From contig OZ231126.1 in assembly GCA_965153355.1 (NCBI GenBank), forward strand, positions 90,148,001 to 90,212,000: a stretch of DNA of 64,000 bases. Direction: 5' to 3'. Position 1 is the first letter of the stretch, and every line of letters begins with the position of its first letter. Both the position numbers and the translations under genes were made by a program. Source of the DNA: Flaccisagitta enflata (taxonomy: Eukaryota > Chaetognatha > Sagittoidea > Aphragmophora). This document shows positions 45,931 to 58,364 of the stretch, one piece after another. Below the pieces are notes generated by a model. That model was not told where the DNA came from. It made no database searches and saw only the letters and a program-made list of their open reading frames with translations.

Positions 45931-46390
45931 CAGTTGAACCCCGCTCTTTTAATGAGATTCCACCTATAACCGATACTAATTCACCATCCCTTCAACCAGT
46001 TTTCTTCAATTTCTTGTATTTTCTATAACATCAACACTTTACTACTTGTAAGTTTAAACTTATCACAGAGGGACAGACAGACAGACGGACGAACGGACGA
46101 ACGGATGGACGGACGGACGGACGGACGGGCGGACGAACGGACGGACGGACGGACGGACGGACGGACGGACGGATGGACGGACGGACTGATGGACAGATGG
46201 ACGGAAAGAAGGTCGAGCTGCATTCAAACTGAAAACAATAGGGATTTCAGGGGACAAACAAATTTTTTATGCTATAGACGGAATTCTGCCAATATAGAAC
46301 ATACAAGGAAACAAGTTGAAGGGACCAAGGATTAGTATCTGTTATAGGCGGAATTCCGTTAAAAGCGGGTCCGTGGGAGCGGGGTTCAAC
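45931..46390. mobile_element. Tigger-like MITE carrying an expanded GGAC tract
   Basis: Left end CAGTTGAACCCCGCTCTTTT then AATGAGATTCCACCTATAAC; right end GTTATAGGCGGAATTCCGTT, AAAAGCGGG and AGCGGGGTTCAAC. The ends are inverted matches of the type used by Tigger/pogo-like elements. Inside, 46070-46205 is a (GGAC)n-rich tetranucleotide array. Confidence 0.65.
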
Positions 46391-46685
46391 AGTATGTAAA
46401 GTTCCCAAAACGAAAAACGAATTCTACGTCATTTCTGTTTGGGTGTGTGGGTTGATCCATGTTCATTTCGTATGCAGCATAGATCTCCCATGGGTCACAG
46501 ATAATAGATAAGCAGAAACAAAAAATTCTCAGTCGCCCACTAGAGCCACTCAAAAGCAACTAAAAGAAAAAAAGAGAGCAATATGCCAGGAATGACAAAG
46601 ATGTTCTACCTACTCTCTCATAGAATTCTTTTTTTTCTTTTTGAACATAGACAATTTCTTTATTTTTCTCTTTCTCTCTTTCGTT

Positions 46686-46688
46686 TTT

Positions 46689-46768
<80 letters not shown>

Positions 46769-46770
46769 TT
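46686..46770. repeat. (TTTC)n microsatellite
   Basis: About 21 perfect TTTC units. Confidence 0.94.
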
Positions 46771-47040
46771 TTCTTACTGTCTCTCTTTCTTTCTTTCTTA
46801 TTCCATGTTTTCTGCGCAGTCATACAGTTGACCATTAGATTTGCTTCAACAGCTACTTATCGTCAGCATTCGTTACTTTGAAATGGAAAGGCATAATGTT
46901 CGCCTGCGTGTGTGACTGTGACATCGTTTTAATCCTTCGTTATGGAATATTGTGAATGATACATGTTCATTTGTATGTCCATAATGTCTTACTGTCCGAG
47001 TCTGCTTGTTTAACCGCTTTCATTTTCTCAAGACATACAT

Positions 47041-47283
47041 CTTGTTTTTTTTTTTTTTTTTTTTTCTTTCTGACTTTCTTTTTTCTTCCACCATTTTGTG
47101 CTACCCATTGCCCCTTTGCGCCTGCACTCCTCCTCCTCCTCCTCCTCCTCCTCCTCTTCGAGTGGTCAGCATTTTTGTAATGGCTGCAACGCGGGTCACC
47201 CAAAGGTCACGTTCGAAGGAAAACCCGCTCTCGTGGCGGCCTCCTCCTCCTACTCCTCTTCCTCCTCCTCCTCCTCCTCCTCG
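47041..47283. repeat. Poly-T and two (CTC)n tracts
   Basis: A T-run at 47047-47066, then (CTC)n at 47128-47156 and 47238-47283. Confidence 0.8.
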
Positions 47284-47346
47284 TGGCGGCCGGGCCAGAT
47301 TTTGCCAACGCTACTATCGAAGCAAAAGCAATAGTGCCAAATGGAC

Positions 47347-47448
<102 letters not shown>

Positions 47449-47589
47449 GAAAGAGAGAGAGAAACAGTAAGAAAAAAAGAATCATTCCATAATTTTGAGT
47501 GTACCTTTTCTGTACACAGGGTAGTTTAATAAGTATCTACAGAGTGAAGCCTCTCCTCCGAAAACTGTATATAACCCCGCTGAAGCTAG

Positions 47590-47673
47590 AGCCATTGGAC
47601 GGACAGGGAGGCCAACCGACCGACCGACCGACCATTAGAGAGACTTTGACAGTCGTGTGCACGCGGCTAAAAA
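47590..47673 (+). mobile_element. Family A tail remnant
   Basis: GGCCAACCGACCGACCGACC, then GACAGTCGTGTGCACGCGGC then TAAAAA. The tail hairpin is degraded and the head missing. Confidence 0.55.
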
Positions 47674-47715
47674 CGATGAGGCGTCGATGAAGCCTGATGA
47701 TCTTTGGAAATGACG

Positions 47716-47930
<215 letters not shown>

Positions 47931-48056
47931 CTCTGCGTGTGTGTTCGTAAGTGACAACTTGAATCCATATTCGTTCCCGGTTCAAAGTTTACTTTTCTTT
48001 ACTATCAATATCAGGTTGAAAAAGGAGAAGTAAATGAAGCATTGAGGGAAGCAAAG

Positions 48057-48378
48057 CATGAATGAATGAATGAATGAATGAATGAATGAATGAATGAATG
48101 GATGAATGAATAAATGAATGAATGAATGAATGAATTAATGAATGAATGAATGAATGAATGAATGAATGAATGACTGAATGAATGAATGAATGAATGAAGA
48201 ATGAATGAATGAATGAATGAAGAATGAATGAATGAATGAATGGATGAATGAATGAATGAATGAATGAATGAATGAATGAGTAAGTGAATGAATGAATGAA
48301 TGAATGAATGGATGAATGAATGAATGAATGAATGAATGAATGAATGAATGAATGAATGAATGAATGAATGAATGAATG
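48057..48378. repeat. (TGAA)n tetranucleotide, about 320 bp
   Basis: About 80 TGAA units with TGGA, TGAAGAA and TAAG interruptions. Confidence 0.94.
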
Positions 48379-48415
48379 TAGAAACGAAGGATGAAACGAA
48401 CGAAAGAAGAAAAAG

Positions 48416-48596
48416 AACAAGGCCGGATACACGGCCATCAGTTGCGGACGGGTGGGCAGGGGCGGAAATGCGCGTTTTCCCACTTTTCAACTCGAGCGTG
48501 ACGGACCAACCAACCGACCGACCAACCAACCGACCGACCAACCGACCGACGGACGGACAAAGCCTCTTATAGAGTTGCGTGTCCGCAACTAAAAAA
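48416..48596 (+). mobile_element. Family A element, short form
   Basis: AACAAGGCCGGATACACGGC, AGTTGCGGACGGGTGGGCAG, a CCAACCGACC core, and GAGTTGCGTGTCCGCAACT then AAAAAA. The stem carries compensating G-to-A and C-to-T changes (AGTTGCG/CGCAACT), so pairing is retained. Confidence 0.9.
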
Positions 48597-48967
48597 GCAA
48601 GCAAAAAAAGCACAAAAAAAAAAAACTACCATGGGAAGAAAAACATCATAAAAAAATGCAGAAAAGGGGAATCATAGATGGGAAGAATGAGATAAGGAAA
48701 AACCATACTGATAAAAAAAAAGAAAAAAAAAGAAGTAAGAGAGCAAGAGAAAAAAAAGAGAGAGAAAAAAATGATCGAGGTAGCCAAAAAAAAAAAAAAA
48801 CGGATCGAGAGAGCGAGACGACGTCACAGTTTGAGTCGTGAGCTGCTCAGTCAGCTCATGAAAAGGATCCAGTTCAAGGTTACGTCGGGCTTTTGTCCTT
48901 CCGTAATTTCGAAGCCAAGCAGAAAAAAAAAGAAGGAAAAATGACCCGAAAATGAAGGGAAAACGAC

Positions 48968-49320
<353 letters not shown>

Positions 49321-49630
49321 AGACGGTGACAACAATGAGGCGATAGCGATGATGACGATGATGACAATGATGATGACCATGGTGAAGATGATGACAATGA
49401 TGATCACGGTGATAAAGATGTTGACAACAATGGTGAAGATGGTGACGACCATGACTCGTTGAGAATGATAACAATGATGGTTACCATGTTGACATTGATG
49501 ACGATAATGACGACGATGAGGATGAAAACGATGACCCTGATGAAGGCGACATTGAAGAAGGTGATGGTGCAAGGAGAAAGCAATAGCCAAGTGAACCATC
49601 TCAATAAGTCAGTAAGAGTAGGTTAAAATA

Positions 49631-49766
49631 TTTTTAGTCGCGGACACGCGACTCTACACCCTGCCGTGTCGGTCGGTCTGTCCTAATCCTGAATCGCGAC
49701 TGGTTTTTGCATTACGGCTCCTGCCTAACCGTCCGCCACTGTCGTGCCGTGTATCCGGCCTTGTTA
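49631..49766 (-). mobile_element. Family A element, shortest complete copy
   Basis: TTTTTAGTCGCGGACACGCG then ACTCTACACC, GGTCGGTCTGTCC, GCATTACGGCTCCTGCC, and GTGTATCCGGCCTTGTT. It is 136 bp, with a minimal tetranucleotide core. Confidence 0.9.
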
Positions 49767-50139
49767 TTTAGAGTAGAACAATAGTGGAAGTGAAAAAAGA
49801 TATTAGTTCTTTGAAAGTAAAACAGGTAAGCCGGGGTCAAAATATCGTCGGGTTTCCCCTCACGCATACTTACACGCTAACACACAAATACAAAATCTTC
49901 CTTGCGAAAAGATACAAAAACAACCATTTTATCCTTTACAATCTTACCGCCATTACAATTCGGGTAATAAGTGAGTACCAAGAGTACCAAAAGTATGAGA
50001 ATACTACTTACATAGAAATAGAAAAGTCAAAGCTGCTCTATTTCCGATTCCATCTTCAAAGGCTAAAGGTCAAATTACAATTGTAATCCGTTTCCCGCGA
50101 AAGGATTCGGAATTTTGACAGAAGAGGGCGTGGAAAATC

Positions 50140-50580
50140 ATAGGGTGGGTGGTGAGTGGTGAGTGGATGGTGGAGGGAAGGAAGATGGAGGTAGGGTGGT
50201 GAGTGGATGGTGGAGGCTGCAGGGAGCTGGGAGAGTGGTGGGTGGATGGTGGAAGATGGATGGAAGGAGGGTGGAGTGAGGGTATGAGTGGATGATGGAG
50301 GATGGAGAGAAGGAGGGCGGAGCGAGGGTGATGAGTGGATTGTGTAGGATGGATTATGGGGAGGTGGAGGGAGAGTGGCGATTGGATGGTGGGGGATGGA
50401 GGGAAGGATGGTGGAGGGAGAGTGGTGTGTGGATGGTGGAGAATGGAGAATGGAGGGAGGGAAGGTGGAGGGAGAGTGGTCAGTGGATGGTGGAGGATGG
50501 AGAGAAGGAGGGTGGAGCGAGGGTTGTGAGTGGATTGAAGGAAGGATGGAGGAAGGAAGGGTTTTAGATGGTTGTGGATG
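50140..50580. repeat. GTGGATGGTGGAGGATGGAG minisatellite, about 50-bp unit
   Basis: GAGTGGATGGTGGAGG and GAAGGAGGGTGGAG phrases recur every 45-60 bp with variable length. Ser/Pro/His and Gly/Trp/Glu frames arise from it. Confidence 0.75.
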
Positions 50581-50689
50581 GTGGTGGAAGAAAGGAAGTA
50601 CAGAGAATGTTTGTGCAAGAGTAAACTTTGATTGGTCTGTGTGAATTTCTCTGTTCGCGAGGTTGTCTGTTTCCGTGCTCGGGTTGAGA

Positions 50690-50777
50690 CCAACAGACAG
50701 ACAGACAAACCAAAACAGAGGCAGACAAACAGAAAGACAGACAAGCAGACAGACAAACAGTTAGACAGATAGACAGT

Positions 50778-50833
<56 letters not shown>

Positions 50834-50850
50834 TAGATAAGCAGACAAAC
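50690..50850. repeat. (CAGA)n region
   Basis: CAGACAGACAAAC words lead into pure (CAGA)n at about 50775-50832. Confidence 0.88.
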
Positions 50851-51087
50851 AGAATGAGTAAGGAGCAAGATTACGGAAAAGACGTAAGCGAATTTGAAAA
50901 GAGCCACCACCGTCACCGCTGCCACCGCCGCTTTGCCTCCGCCACCGTCGCCGTTGCCAACACCACCGCTAACACAGCCACCGCTCTCCCACCGCCGCCG
51001 CCTCCTCCGCCACTAAGGAAGGTTTTGACCAGAAAGTGTTGACCTCTGGACGACGGGCGATGACCTGCAGAGGTCGATCAATTATCG

Positions 51088-51360
51088 CCGCCACTTGTCT
51101 GCTTAAAGAGGGAGGGGGTGTTAATTTGGAGGTGAAGGGGTATACTCGCCATTGGGCTTCTTGATTGTAGCGAGGTGGGGGGGGGCTTAAGAAAGTGGCG
51201 TCATCCCTTACCTGGATAGGAGAGGGGTGCTTAAGGACCTGATACTGCCTCTTGTCTGCTGAAAAGAGGGATAGTTTTGGGGGTAAAAGCGGTTGCCATC
51301 GACGCTCGTCGCGGTTGAGGATGTGCATGTGGCGCCATCATTTACCTGGTGGTGAAAGAT
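51088..51360. repeat. Diverged direct duplication, about 135-160 bp
   Basis: CTTGTCTGCTTAAAGAGGGA (51092) and CTTGTCTGCTGAAAAGAGGG (51251), and GTGGCGTCATCCCTTACCTG (51197) and GTGGCGCCATCATTTACCTG (51329), are paired in the same order. Confidence 0.6.
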
Positions 51361-51493
51361 TGTGTTTGTGAGGGGTTGTGGTTGTAGTTGTGGTTAGGTA
51401 TGCGCTGAAAAGCAGTGGGTACTAGACAATATGCTGTGGTGCAGAAAGGGACGAAGATAGTATGAAAACGTGGCGGGGAGTTATCATGGTCTG

Positions 51494-51764
51494 AGGGCGC
51501 GTTTCTAGTCACAGACAATCGCGTTTTTAACGGGTCACTCGGTCGCTCGCTACGTTTGTTCACTCGCACCGCTCACTCCACTCACTCGCACCACAGCGCT
51601 CCGCTTTGTTGCGGTCACTTCTCTCACTCGCTCCATTCACAGGCTCACTCATTCACTTCGCTCACTCCCTCGTGAGACAGTTGAAATTCATGAATATGTG
51701 TTCAGGCTGTGAACATGTTTCACAGGAAGGAACGCGTTTTCGGCGGTCACTAGAAACACGCCCT
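51494..51764. mobile_element. Foldback element, about 270 bp
   Basis: AGGGCGCGTTTCTAGTCAC at 51494 is mirrored by GTCACTAGAAACACGCCCT ending 51764. Inside are CACTCGGTCGCTCGCT and many CACTC words. I could not find a convincing target duplication. Confidence 0.6.
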
Positions 51765-52068
51765 GAGTCTGCGGCAAAAGATCACCCTGCAGGCCAGAGA
51801 TACTCCGCGCCCCTGTCCACCCGCAAACGTCAATAGTCCTTTTAGTGCATGAAGAGATAAAACCAGCCCGGATAAACGACCAGTTTGACTTACAGACAGA
51901 TAAGTTGGGGCAGAAATACGCGTTCTAACACTTTACACCTCGATCATCCAGTCCGACGGACGCACCAGCTAGCCTGCGTTCAGTCGCTTCTTTCATGCTC
52001 TATTCATTAACAACCATGTTGTCGTGATCTATCTGTTGATTCAAAATGGTGACCAAACCCATTCTTTT

Positions 52069-52179
<111 letters not shown>

Positions 52180-52384
52180 TCTTGTTTTGATTCCCATCGT
52201 TTTGTCTATTTCCCTATTCGCATTTTTTTCCCTCGTTCTCAGATGGAGACAAAAAAAAATGGCAAAAAAAATCCTCGAGACTGAGTGTAAACAAATAGAG
52301 AAAAAGCGAAGAAGAGAAAAACAAGCCCAACAGGCCAACATGCAAGAGTCGCGTGCTCCGTTCTACAATTACTAGCACAATTTC

Positions 52385-52520
52385 ATATATTCTTTCCTTT
52401 CTTCCTTCCTTTCCCTCTCACTTCCTTTCCTCTTTCCTCCCTTCCTCCCTCCATCCCTTCTATCCTTCCTTCCTGCCTTCCTTTCTGCCTGCCTGCACGC
52501 CTTCCTTCCTCCCTGAATAG
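52385..52520. repeat. TTCC/CCTTCC pyrimidine mosaic
   Basis: Imperfect CTTCCTTCC and TGCCTGCC words. Confidence 0.7.
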
Positions 52521-52639
52521 CATTATTACATAATAACATAATCACATAATTACATTATTACGTAAAACTAATGACATTAAAAATGTCCAAAAAGCCCAAG
52601 GTTTAAAGATGTTACCGACTTACAGTTACAGACTTATAG

Positions 52640-52700
52640 ACTTTGGACTTACGGACCGACCGACAGAGCTAAGTGTAGAGTCGCTTGCACGCGCCTAAAA
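52640..52700 (+). mobile_element. Family A tail remnant
   Basis: GGACCGACCGACAGAGC, then GTAGAGTCGCTTGCACGCGC then CTAAAAA. The head is not recognisable. Confidence 0.6.
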
Positions 52701-52954
52701 AGGGAGCAGCAGTTTTGGTGGTTGCCCTCGACTGTGCTGCCATCTGCCATCGGCGAGCGAAATGACAAACAAAAGAACATCCAAGTTACGCTCATCCGTC
52801 ATCAAACGACGATAATTTTTTTTCGGCGTCGTCGATGGACAACAGACTCTGGAGGCATGTTTCTACTAATTTGTATGTTTCTGTCTTCTGTCGCATTAAT
52901 CGCAATTTCTTATATATTTTTTTTTCTTTACCATTTATTTGCTGCCTTACGAGG

Positions 52955-53040
52955 GAGTGAGCAAAGTGAGTGAACGAGTGAACGAACGAACAAACGAACG
53001 AACGAAAAAACGAACAAGCGAAGCGAGCGACCGAGTGATC
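52955..53040. repeat. GAGTGA/GAACGA segment, inverse of 51536-51600
   Basis: AGCGAGCGACCGAGTG at 53022 is the exact reverse complement of CACTCGGTCGCTCGCT at 51536. The surrounding (GAAC)n and (GTGA)n words correspond loosely. This is an inverted pair about 1.5 kb apart. Confidence 0.6.
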
Positions 53041-53312
53041 CGTGAAGAATGCAGTTGTTCGCGCGTTGAGACAGACCCTCCGAGGCGTTCACTCTTAGGC
53101 GTCCCTCAGAGATCCCTATTCTTTGCTATAGTGTGTATGACCTATACTTTGCCAAAGTTTGTGTGGCCAGATGTAAATATGATTCTGGATCTCTCGCGCT
53201 TTTATCGTCAACTCGAGTTGGTCCTTATATTGCTGCCTTCAGCGCCTCGAGCGTCAAGTGGGGCCCTCATGTTTCTCAGCCATTAAAAGCATCCGCCGGT
53301 TTTCCTCTTCAA

Positions 53313-53313
53313 G

Positions 53314-53410
<97 letters not shown>

Positions 53411-53411
53411 C
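53313..53411. repeat. (CAA)n microsatellite, about 33 units
   Basis: Perfect AAC trinucleotide. The poly-Asn stretch in the frame 53133-53552 derives from it. Confidence 0.95.
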
Positions 53412-54540
53412 TCAATTGTCCACGAGCAAATCGTTGAAAAATTTCAGAGCATCTGGAGAAAACTCAGAATAGGCTCTGCCGCTCTGGCGAGCTTGATGTA
53501 TGAGGCCCAAAGGTTGTCAGTACTTTTTTGTGTGTCGCAGGAACCTTGCTAAGATCTAAGACCAAAGACCTGAGACGATTAATGGCGTAATAGAATAATC
53601 CAAACGCCGATACAGATGAAAAAAAATATTACCACAGACGAATCGGTTTTGATTGCATCGATCGTCTACCAAACTCATCGCGCGCTCAGAAAAAAAGAAG
53701 AAAACAAAAGAACAAAAAGAACTTCGATGAAGTCGATAATATTATCGACTAATGTAGAATCCGCTGTAAGATGTCGTTGGTAGTAGGACTCGGAAAGGAC
53801 GAAGAAGAGTAATCTGTAAAAATTGTAATGACAGGTTGACCAAGTAAATCTCAACTATTTCCCTTCGTTTAACGTTTGGCAAAGCACATCGACATTTACA
53901 AAGGGTCATGTCGGTCTACTGGTTACTCGGTCGGTTGGTTCGCCATGCAAAGGTTTTGTTTTGTATGTATAATTTTGTTTTGTATGTATAATATATAGCT
54001 TTGTAGTCCTCTTGGATTCTCTTCCCATGTCGTTTTTTCCGTCATCCATCACACATTTGCTTTAGGTCTGCTCAACGATGAGTTTGTTTACTGCTACACA
54101 CGGGATTGATTCTCTTCTTGGATGTTTTAGTCACTCCAAATGTCTTGGATTATGGTCTCTGTAAGAATGTCTCTTTCTCTCAGAGATTAATTCTGTTAGA
54201 AAACCAAATTATGGCAGGTAGAAATATTCTGAAGATATGTAATACCCAAATAAAGAATATTTTTTTCCATTTACTGCTGCGGGTAACGACATTAAGTACC
54301 ATGTCGTCATCTACACAGTACACCACATTTTTTCCCAAAACAAAACCTCTATATCGATCAATCAATCTCCCCCCAGCCCCCCCCCCCGCTGCCACTTATA
54401 ATCAGTTCGTGTCTGAGCGTTGATTCTTCATTCAGTCGATTGATCTCGGCTGTTAGATATGATCGTGGCGCTGATTGTTGCTGGTAGAACGGTTCTATCG
54501 GCGATTCATTCCAGATACTATCTTGGAAAAAAAAGATTTC
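53412..54540. other. Unique stretch, no supported gene
   Basis: No repeat family or domain is recognised. A C-run near 54378-54388 and short TTTTGTATGTATAAT duplications near 53957 are the only local structures. Confidence 0.35.
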
Positions 54541-54543
54541 CAG

Positions 54544-54800
54544 GACGTTTTGTCATATCATAGCTTTGTTATACACAATTTGATATGAAAATTGGTGACC
54601 AAAATGAAGCTAATACACAGGGCTAGCAAATGGCGTCAAGCTGAGACTCATAGCTTTGTTTGTTTTGATTTTACATTAGAATAATTGAAAATGTTGATTT
54701 CAGGAAATGGACACAAAACTTGAATAGGATATGAATGCATGACGTTTTGTTACAGTGTCGCTTTGATATGCAAAATTTGAAAGGAAAATCAGGACTGGTA
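54544..54800. repeat. Diverged direct repeat, about 199 bp spacing
   Basis: GACGTTTTGTCATATCATAG, CTTTGTTATACACAATTTG (54544) and GACGTTTTGTTACAGTGTCG, CTTTGATATGCAAAATTTG (54743). Confidence 0.5.
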
Positions 54801-54897
54801 ACAAAACCTTGGTGAAAAATGACCAACGCTTACGACTTTTTTCCTCAAGGCGACAGCCGCCATTACTGGTACATAGAATTTTGTTTGATTTAAATCA

Positions 54898-55077
54898 AGA
54901 ACTGTTGAGCCCCGCATTGACGTGTGTTGAGGGACTGAGAAATTCTCTTTGTTAGAAGTAGATTTCTTTCATTGCAAATCTTTTAAATGAAAAAAAAAAA
55001 TACATGAAGGGACCAAAATACTTTTACCCATGAGTGGATTCCCGATTCGTTGGGTTCGTTTTAGCGGGTTTTCGCTG
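54898..55077. mobile_element. Probable Tigger-like MITE
   Basis: ACTGTTGAGCCCCGCATTGA at the left and TTCGTTTTAGCGGGTTTTCG then CTGTA at the right are imperfect inverse ends. CGGCAACAGCCGCCATTACT-like DNA just upstream (54843-54875) also occurs at 5040-5070. Confidence 0.45.
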
Positions 55078-55502
55078 TATTCGCAATAGAATTACTGTAT
55101 AAAAACCCTATTTGCATGATGCAGTCGTAACTCTAGGTTGAAGTTACAGTCATGAACTTCAGTTCAGTTGAAATTCAGCCAAATGCAATTCAATTTAACA
55201 AATGCGAATGATATTTCTTTGAAGCGAAACTGGAAAATAGATCTGGTTGCCTGCATACAAACACTTGCACTCATTCTGGACAACATTTTGTAATCCTAAA
55301 CCGTTACGATCCATCGGAAGCAAACTTTCGGATCAGTGGAGTTCTCTTACTTCTCTTTATCCCGTCCTTGAGACCCAAATGGTTCCTATACAATGCGTTG
55401 AACGTCTGTAGAGGTTAAGCGGAGGTCTCAAGCCCAATGTTCAAACTATGAAGTTTAAAAGAATTCAACGGAGCGACCAAACTATCACGCGAGAAAAATT
55501 GG

Positions 55503-55505
<3 letters not shown>

Positions 55506-55545
<40 letters not shown>
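55506..55545. repeat. (GA)n microsatellite
   Basis: About 20 GA units. Confidence 0.9.
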
Positions 55546-55547
<2 letters not shown>

Positions 55548-55842
55548 CCTCACCTCATCTTCAGCCATTAAGGCGAGGAAAATAGCCAATGTTGCCTGGA
55601 AGCTATTAACGACGCGACAAAAACAAGACCGGCTGTTGTTGTTGTTATTCTTTTTTTAAAATTCCGTTTTTCTTTTTCTTTTCTTTTGCTCTTGTTTTTT
55701 GTTTGTTTGTTTTCTTTGGGTTTGTTTTTTTTTCGTGGTCGTTGGTTTTGTTCTTGAAAGTGTTGTTGACACTGTCCTTTGTAGTCCTTTTCATTTTTAT
55801 AACGTCAATCTACGGCTTCTTCCCAATGGGTTACCAATGGCC

Positions 55843-55872
55843 ATGAGTTCGGCTAAAGCCGCTCCTCAAGGT
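55843..55872 (+). other. Very tentative coding-like segment with donor-like GGTAAAG
   Basis: ATGGCCATGAGTTCGGCTAA followed by AGCCGCTCCTCAAG leads into GTAAAG. It reads as a short Ala/Ser/Lys-rich start followed by a plausible 5' splice site. The context is otherwise noncoding and the evidence is weak. Confidence 0.12.
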
Positions 55873-55979
55873 AAAGTTCTGCGCGTATCGAATCTATGGA
55901 TACACTAAGTCACTTTGCGTCAATTGTTGCTTTTCCGTTGATAGAGATCGAGTCGCTTTCATCGATGTGACTCCTCACA

Positions 55980-56118
55980 TTCTTTCTTTTCTTTCCTTTC
56001 TTTCCTTTCTTTCCTTTCTTTCCTTTCTTTCCTTTCTTCCTTTCCTTCCTTTCTTTCCTTTCTTTCCTTTCTTTCCTTTCTTTCTTTCTTTCCTTCCTTT
56101 CTTTTCTTCCTTCTTTCT
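55980..56118. repeat. (TTTCC)n/(TTTC)n pyrimidine tract
   Basis: CTTTCCTTTCTTTCCTTTC nonamer-like repeats. Confidence 0.9.
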
Positions 56119-56229
56119 TTAGGAATCATAACAAAACGCGAATACCAGATGATTCTTTGGTCAGTAAGCCTCTATCTCCATCTCACTTTGCTTTCTCTAC
56201 TTTTCTCTGTCTGTCTGGCTGTCTTTCTG

Positions 56230-56323
<94 letters not shown>
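56230..56323. repeat. (CT)n microsatellite, about 46 units
   Basis: Uninterrupted CT dinucleotides. Confidence 0.95.
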
Positions 56324-56328
<5 letters not shown>

Positions 56329-56625
56329 TCTCTCGTGTTCTAACTTTCTCCTTACGACTGTCTTACGCACGGTTTTTACGGTGTTTCCGGATCCAAACAA
56401 GTGAGGCTCAGCCGCTAAATGGCGCCACAACTCGGCAGAACCCGGCTCAGCCCGACTCAACCCGGCATAACCCGGCTGGAGACCGATGTTTTCCTCGACA
56501 AGATGCCGCACAGTACCATCTCTTTCTGTCTCTGTTTAAGTGTTTATTGTCACTATCTGTCTTCTGTCTCTGTCTCTTGTCTTTGTCCATTGTCTTTGTT
56601 TTATGTCTCTGTCTTTTATCTCTGG

Positions 56626-57177
56626 TTTTTGGGCAGCGGCCCCGAAGGGGCCGATGACCTATGCTTTCACACACAGGGGAAATTTTCCTTCTTCTTCTTC
56701 TCCTTCTCCTCCGTCCACCCCCTTCGAAGCTCATATCCTAGTCTTGAGGCCCAAATCCTAGCCTTTAGGCCCAAATCACAGCCTCAAGCCTCAAATCACA
56801 GACATGAGGCTCAAATGACAGCCTCATGGGTCAAATTACAGCCTAGAGACTCAAATCACAGCCTCGAGGCTCATATTCCAGCCTAAAGCCTAAAATCCCA
56901 GCCTCAAGCTTCAAATCCCAGCCTTGAGGCTCATATCACAGCCTTGAGGCTCAAATTGCAGCCTCAAGGCTCAAATCACAGCCTCGAGGCTCAAATCACA
57001 GTCTTGAGGCTCAAATCCCCTTATTGATGCTCAAATTCAATCCTAGAACTTCAAAACTTACTAAGCATAGGTCATTGGCCCCTTCGGGGCCGCTGCCCCT
57101 CTCACCATCGCACACCCACATATACTCACATAGGGGCAACGGCTACCGCTGACCATCTAACGCTTTTGCGACTATTA
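56626..57177 (-). mobile_element. C cassette, single-direction array
   Basis: GGGCAGCGGCCCCGAAGGGG then CCGATGACCTATGCTTTCAC at the left and AAGCATAGGTCATTGGCCCC then TTCGGGGCCGCTGCCC (57063-57108) at the right form the inverted repeats. About 15 units of AGGCTCAAATCACAGCCTCG (20 bp) lie between. The outer block GGCTACCGCTGACCATCTAA, CGCTTTTGCGACTATTA closes it. Confidence 0.82.
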
Positions 57178-57335
57178 GATGTGTTATCGCATCTCTATAA
57201 GAGGATCTGTCCGTCAGTCCGTTCATCCGTCCGTCCGTCCGTCCGTCCGTCCATCCATCCGTCCGTCCGTCCGTTACGCCTCTTCTGATATCACGCAGAT
57301 GACGCATCGAGTTGCCCGCCTGGGCCTGTTTTTTC
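57178..57335 (-). mobile_element. Decayed family A element adjoining a C cassette
   Basis: TTATCGCATCTCTATAAGAG, a (GTCC)n core, then TTGCCCGCCTGGGCCTGTT. The order C then A core and decayed head resembles the composite at 35313 but is rearranged. Confidence 0.45.
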
Positions 57336-57611
57336 TATGTCTCTGTTCTTTGTCTTTGTCTCTTGTCGTTGTCTCTATCTCTGTCCTTTGACTCCGTCTT
57401 TTGTTCTTTTGTCTTTTGTCTCTATGTCTTATGTCTCTCTTTTGTTTGGTTTTGTCTCTTTTTTAAAGCACAACATCACTGTCTCCTGGCTCCGTCTGTA
57501 TGTCTTTTATTTCTAGTTTTCTTTATGGAAGGTCTGCAATCTGCATCAGCCAGTCTTTTTGTCATACCGATTGTCTCTGACGGAACCTGTCTGTCTGTCT
57601 GTCTCTCTCTC

Positions 57612-57612
<1 letters not shown>

Positions 57613-57691
<79 letters not shown>
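57613..57691. repeat. (CT)n microsatellite
   Basis: CT dinucleotides following a short (CTGT)n. Confidence 0.93.
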
Positions 57692-57695
<4 letters not shown>

Positions 57696-57899
57696 TGCTT
57701 TATTTTCTTTTCTTTTTTCATTCTCCCCATTCTGGCGTCATCACATTGCAGAGGAGACGATTTCCTCTCCCTAAGAATCTTTTCTAGACGACTTTGGAAG
57801 AAACTCAAAGCAAGAAAGTCGGGAGTCTCATATGTGACGCTCGCGCGATGGAATGACCTGCTTCTTTTTTGTCAAAATAAATGGGGAAACGGCAAAGCA

Positions 57900-57927
57900 A
57901 GAGAGAGAGAGAAGAGAGAAAGAGGAG

Positions 57928-57994
<67 letters not shown>

Positions 57995-58060
57995 GCGGAC
58001 AGAGACCGACATACAGAAAAACAGACAGACAAACAGACAGACAAACAGACAGACTAACAA
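57900..58060. repeat. (GA)n passing into CAGACAGACAAA
   Basis: A GA run to about 57985 is followed by GACAGACAAACAGACAGAC words. Confidence 0.9.
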
Positions 58061-58203
58061 CAAGCAGAAAGGCCTGATAAGATGACAAACTAGTGGCGTT
58101 CGCCATATTGTGTTCCACGAAAACTTGATTTGGCGTGAAAAAGAAACGCAATCATTCATATAACAAATCTAATAATAATAACCAGACAAATCTGTGTTGT
58201 AAA

Positions 58204-58364
58204 TAATGGCCGCCTGTGGGCGGCCTAACTGCCATCCATGGGCGATCTCACTGCCGCCTGTGGGCGACCCCACTGCCGCCTGTGGGCAGTCCCACTGCCG
58301 CCTGTGGGCGGTCCCACTGCCACCTGTAGGTAGTCCCACTGTCGCCTGTGGGCGGTCCCACTGC
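58204..58364. repeat. 22-bp minisatellite, hairpin-forming unit
   Basis: About seven copies of CACTGCCGCCTGTGGGCGGT plus CC. Each unit contains the palindrome CCGCC-TGTG-GGCGG. The array is interrupted by the hAT-type element and resumes for one partial unit at 60122. Confidence 0.88.

Noticed and set aside
49768-49812. Candidate exon ending AAAACAG then GTAAGCC
   Set aside because: The donor fits, but the segment starts right at the end of a family A element and the upstream frame is too short to support an exon.
53133-53552. 139-codon frame containing poly-Asn
   Set aside because: The central third is the CAA microsatellite. The flanking parts show no domain and could not be linked to splice sites with confidence.
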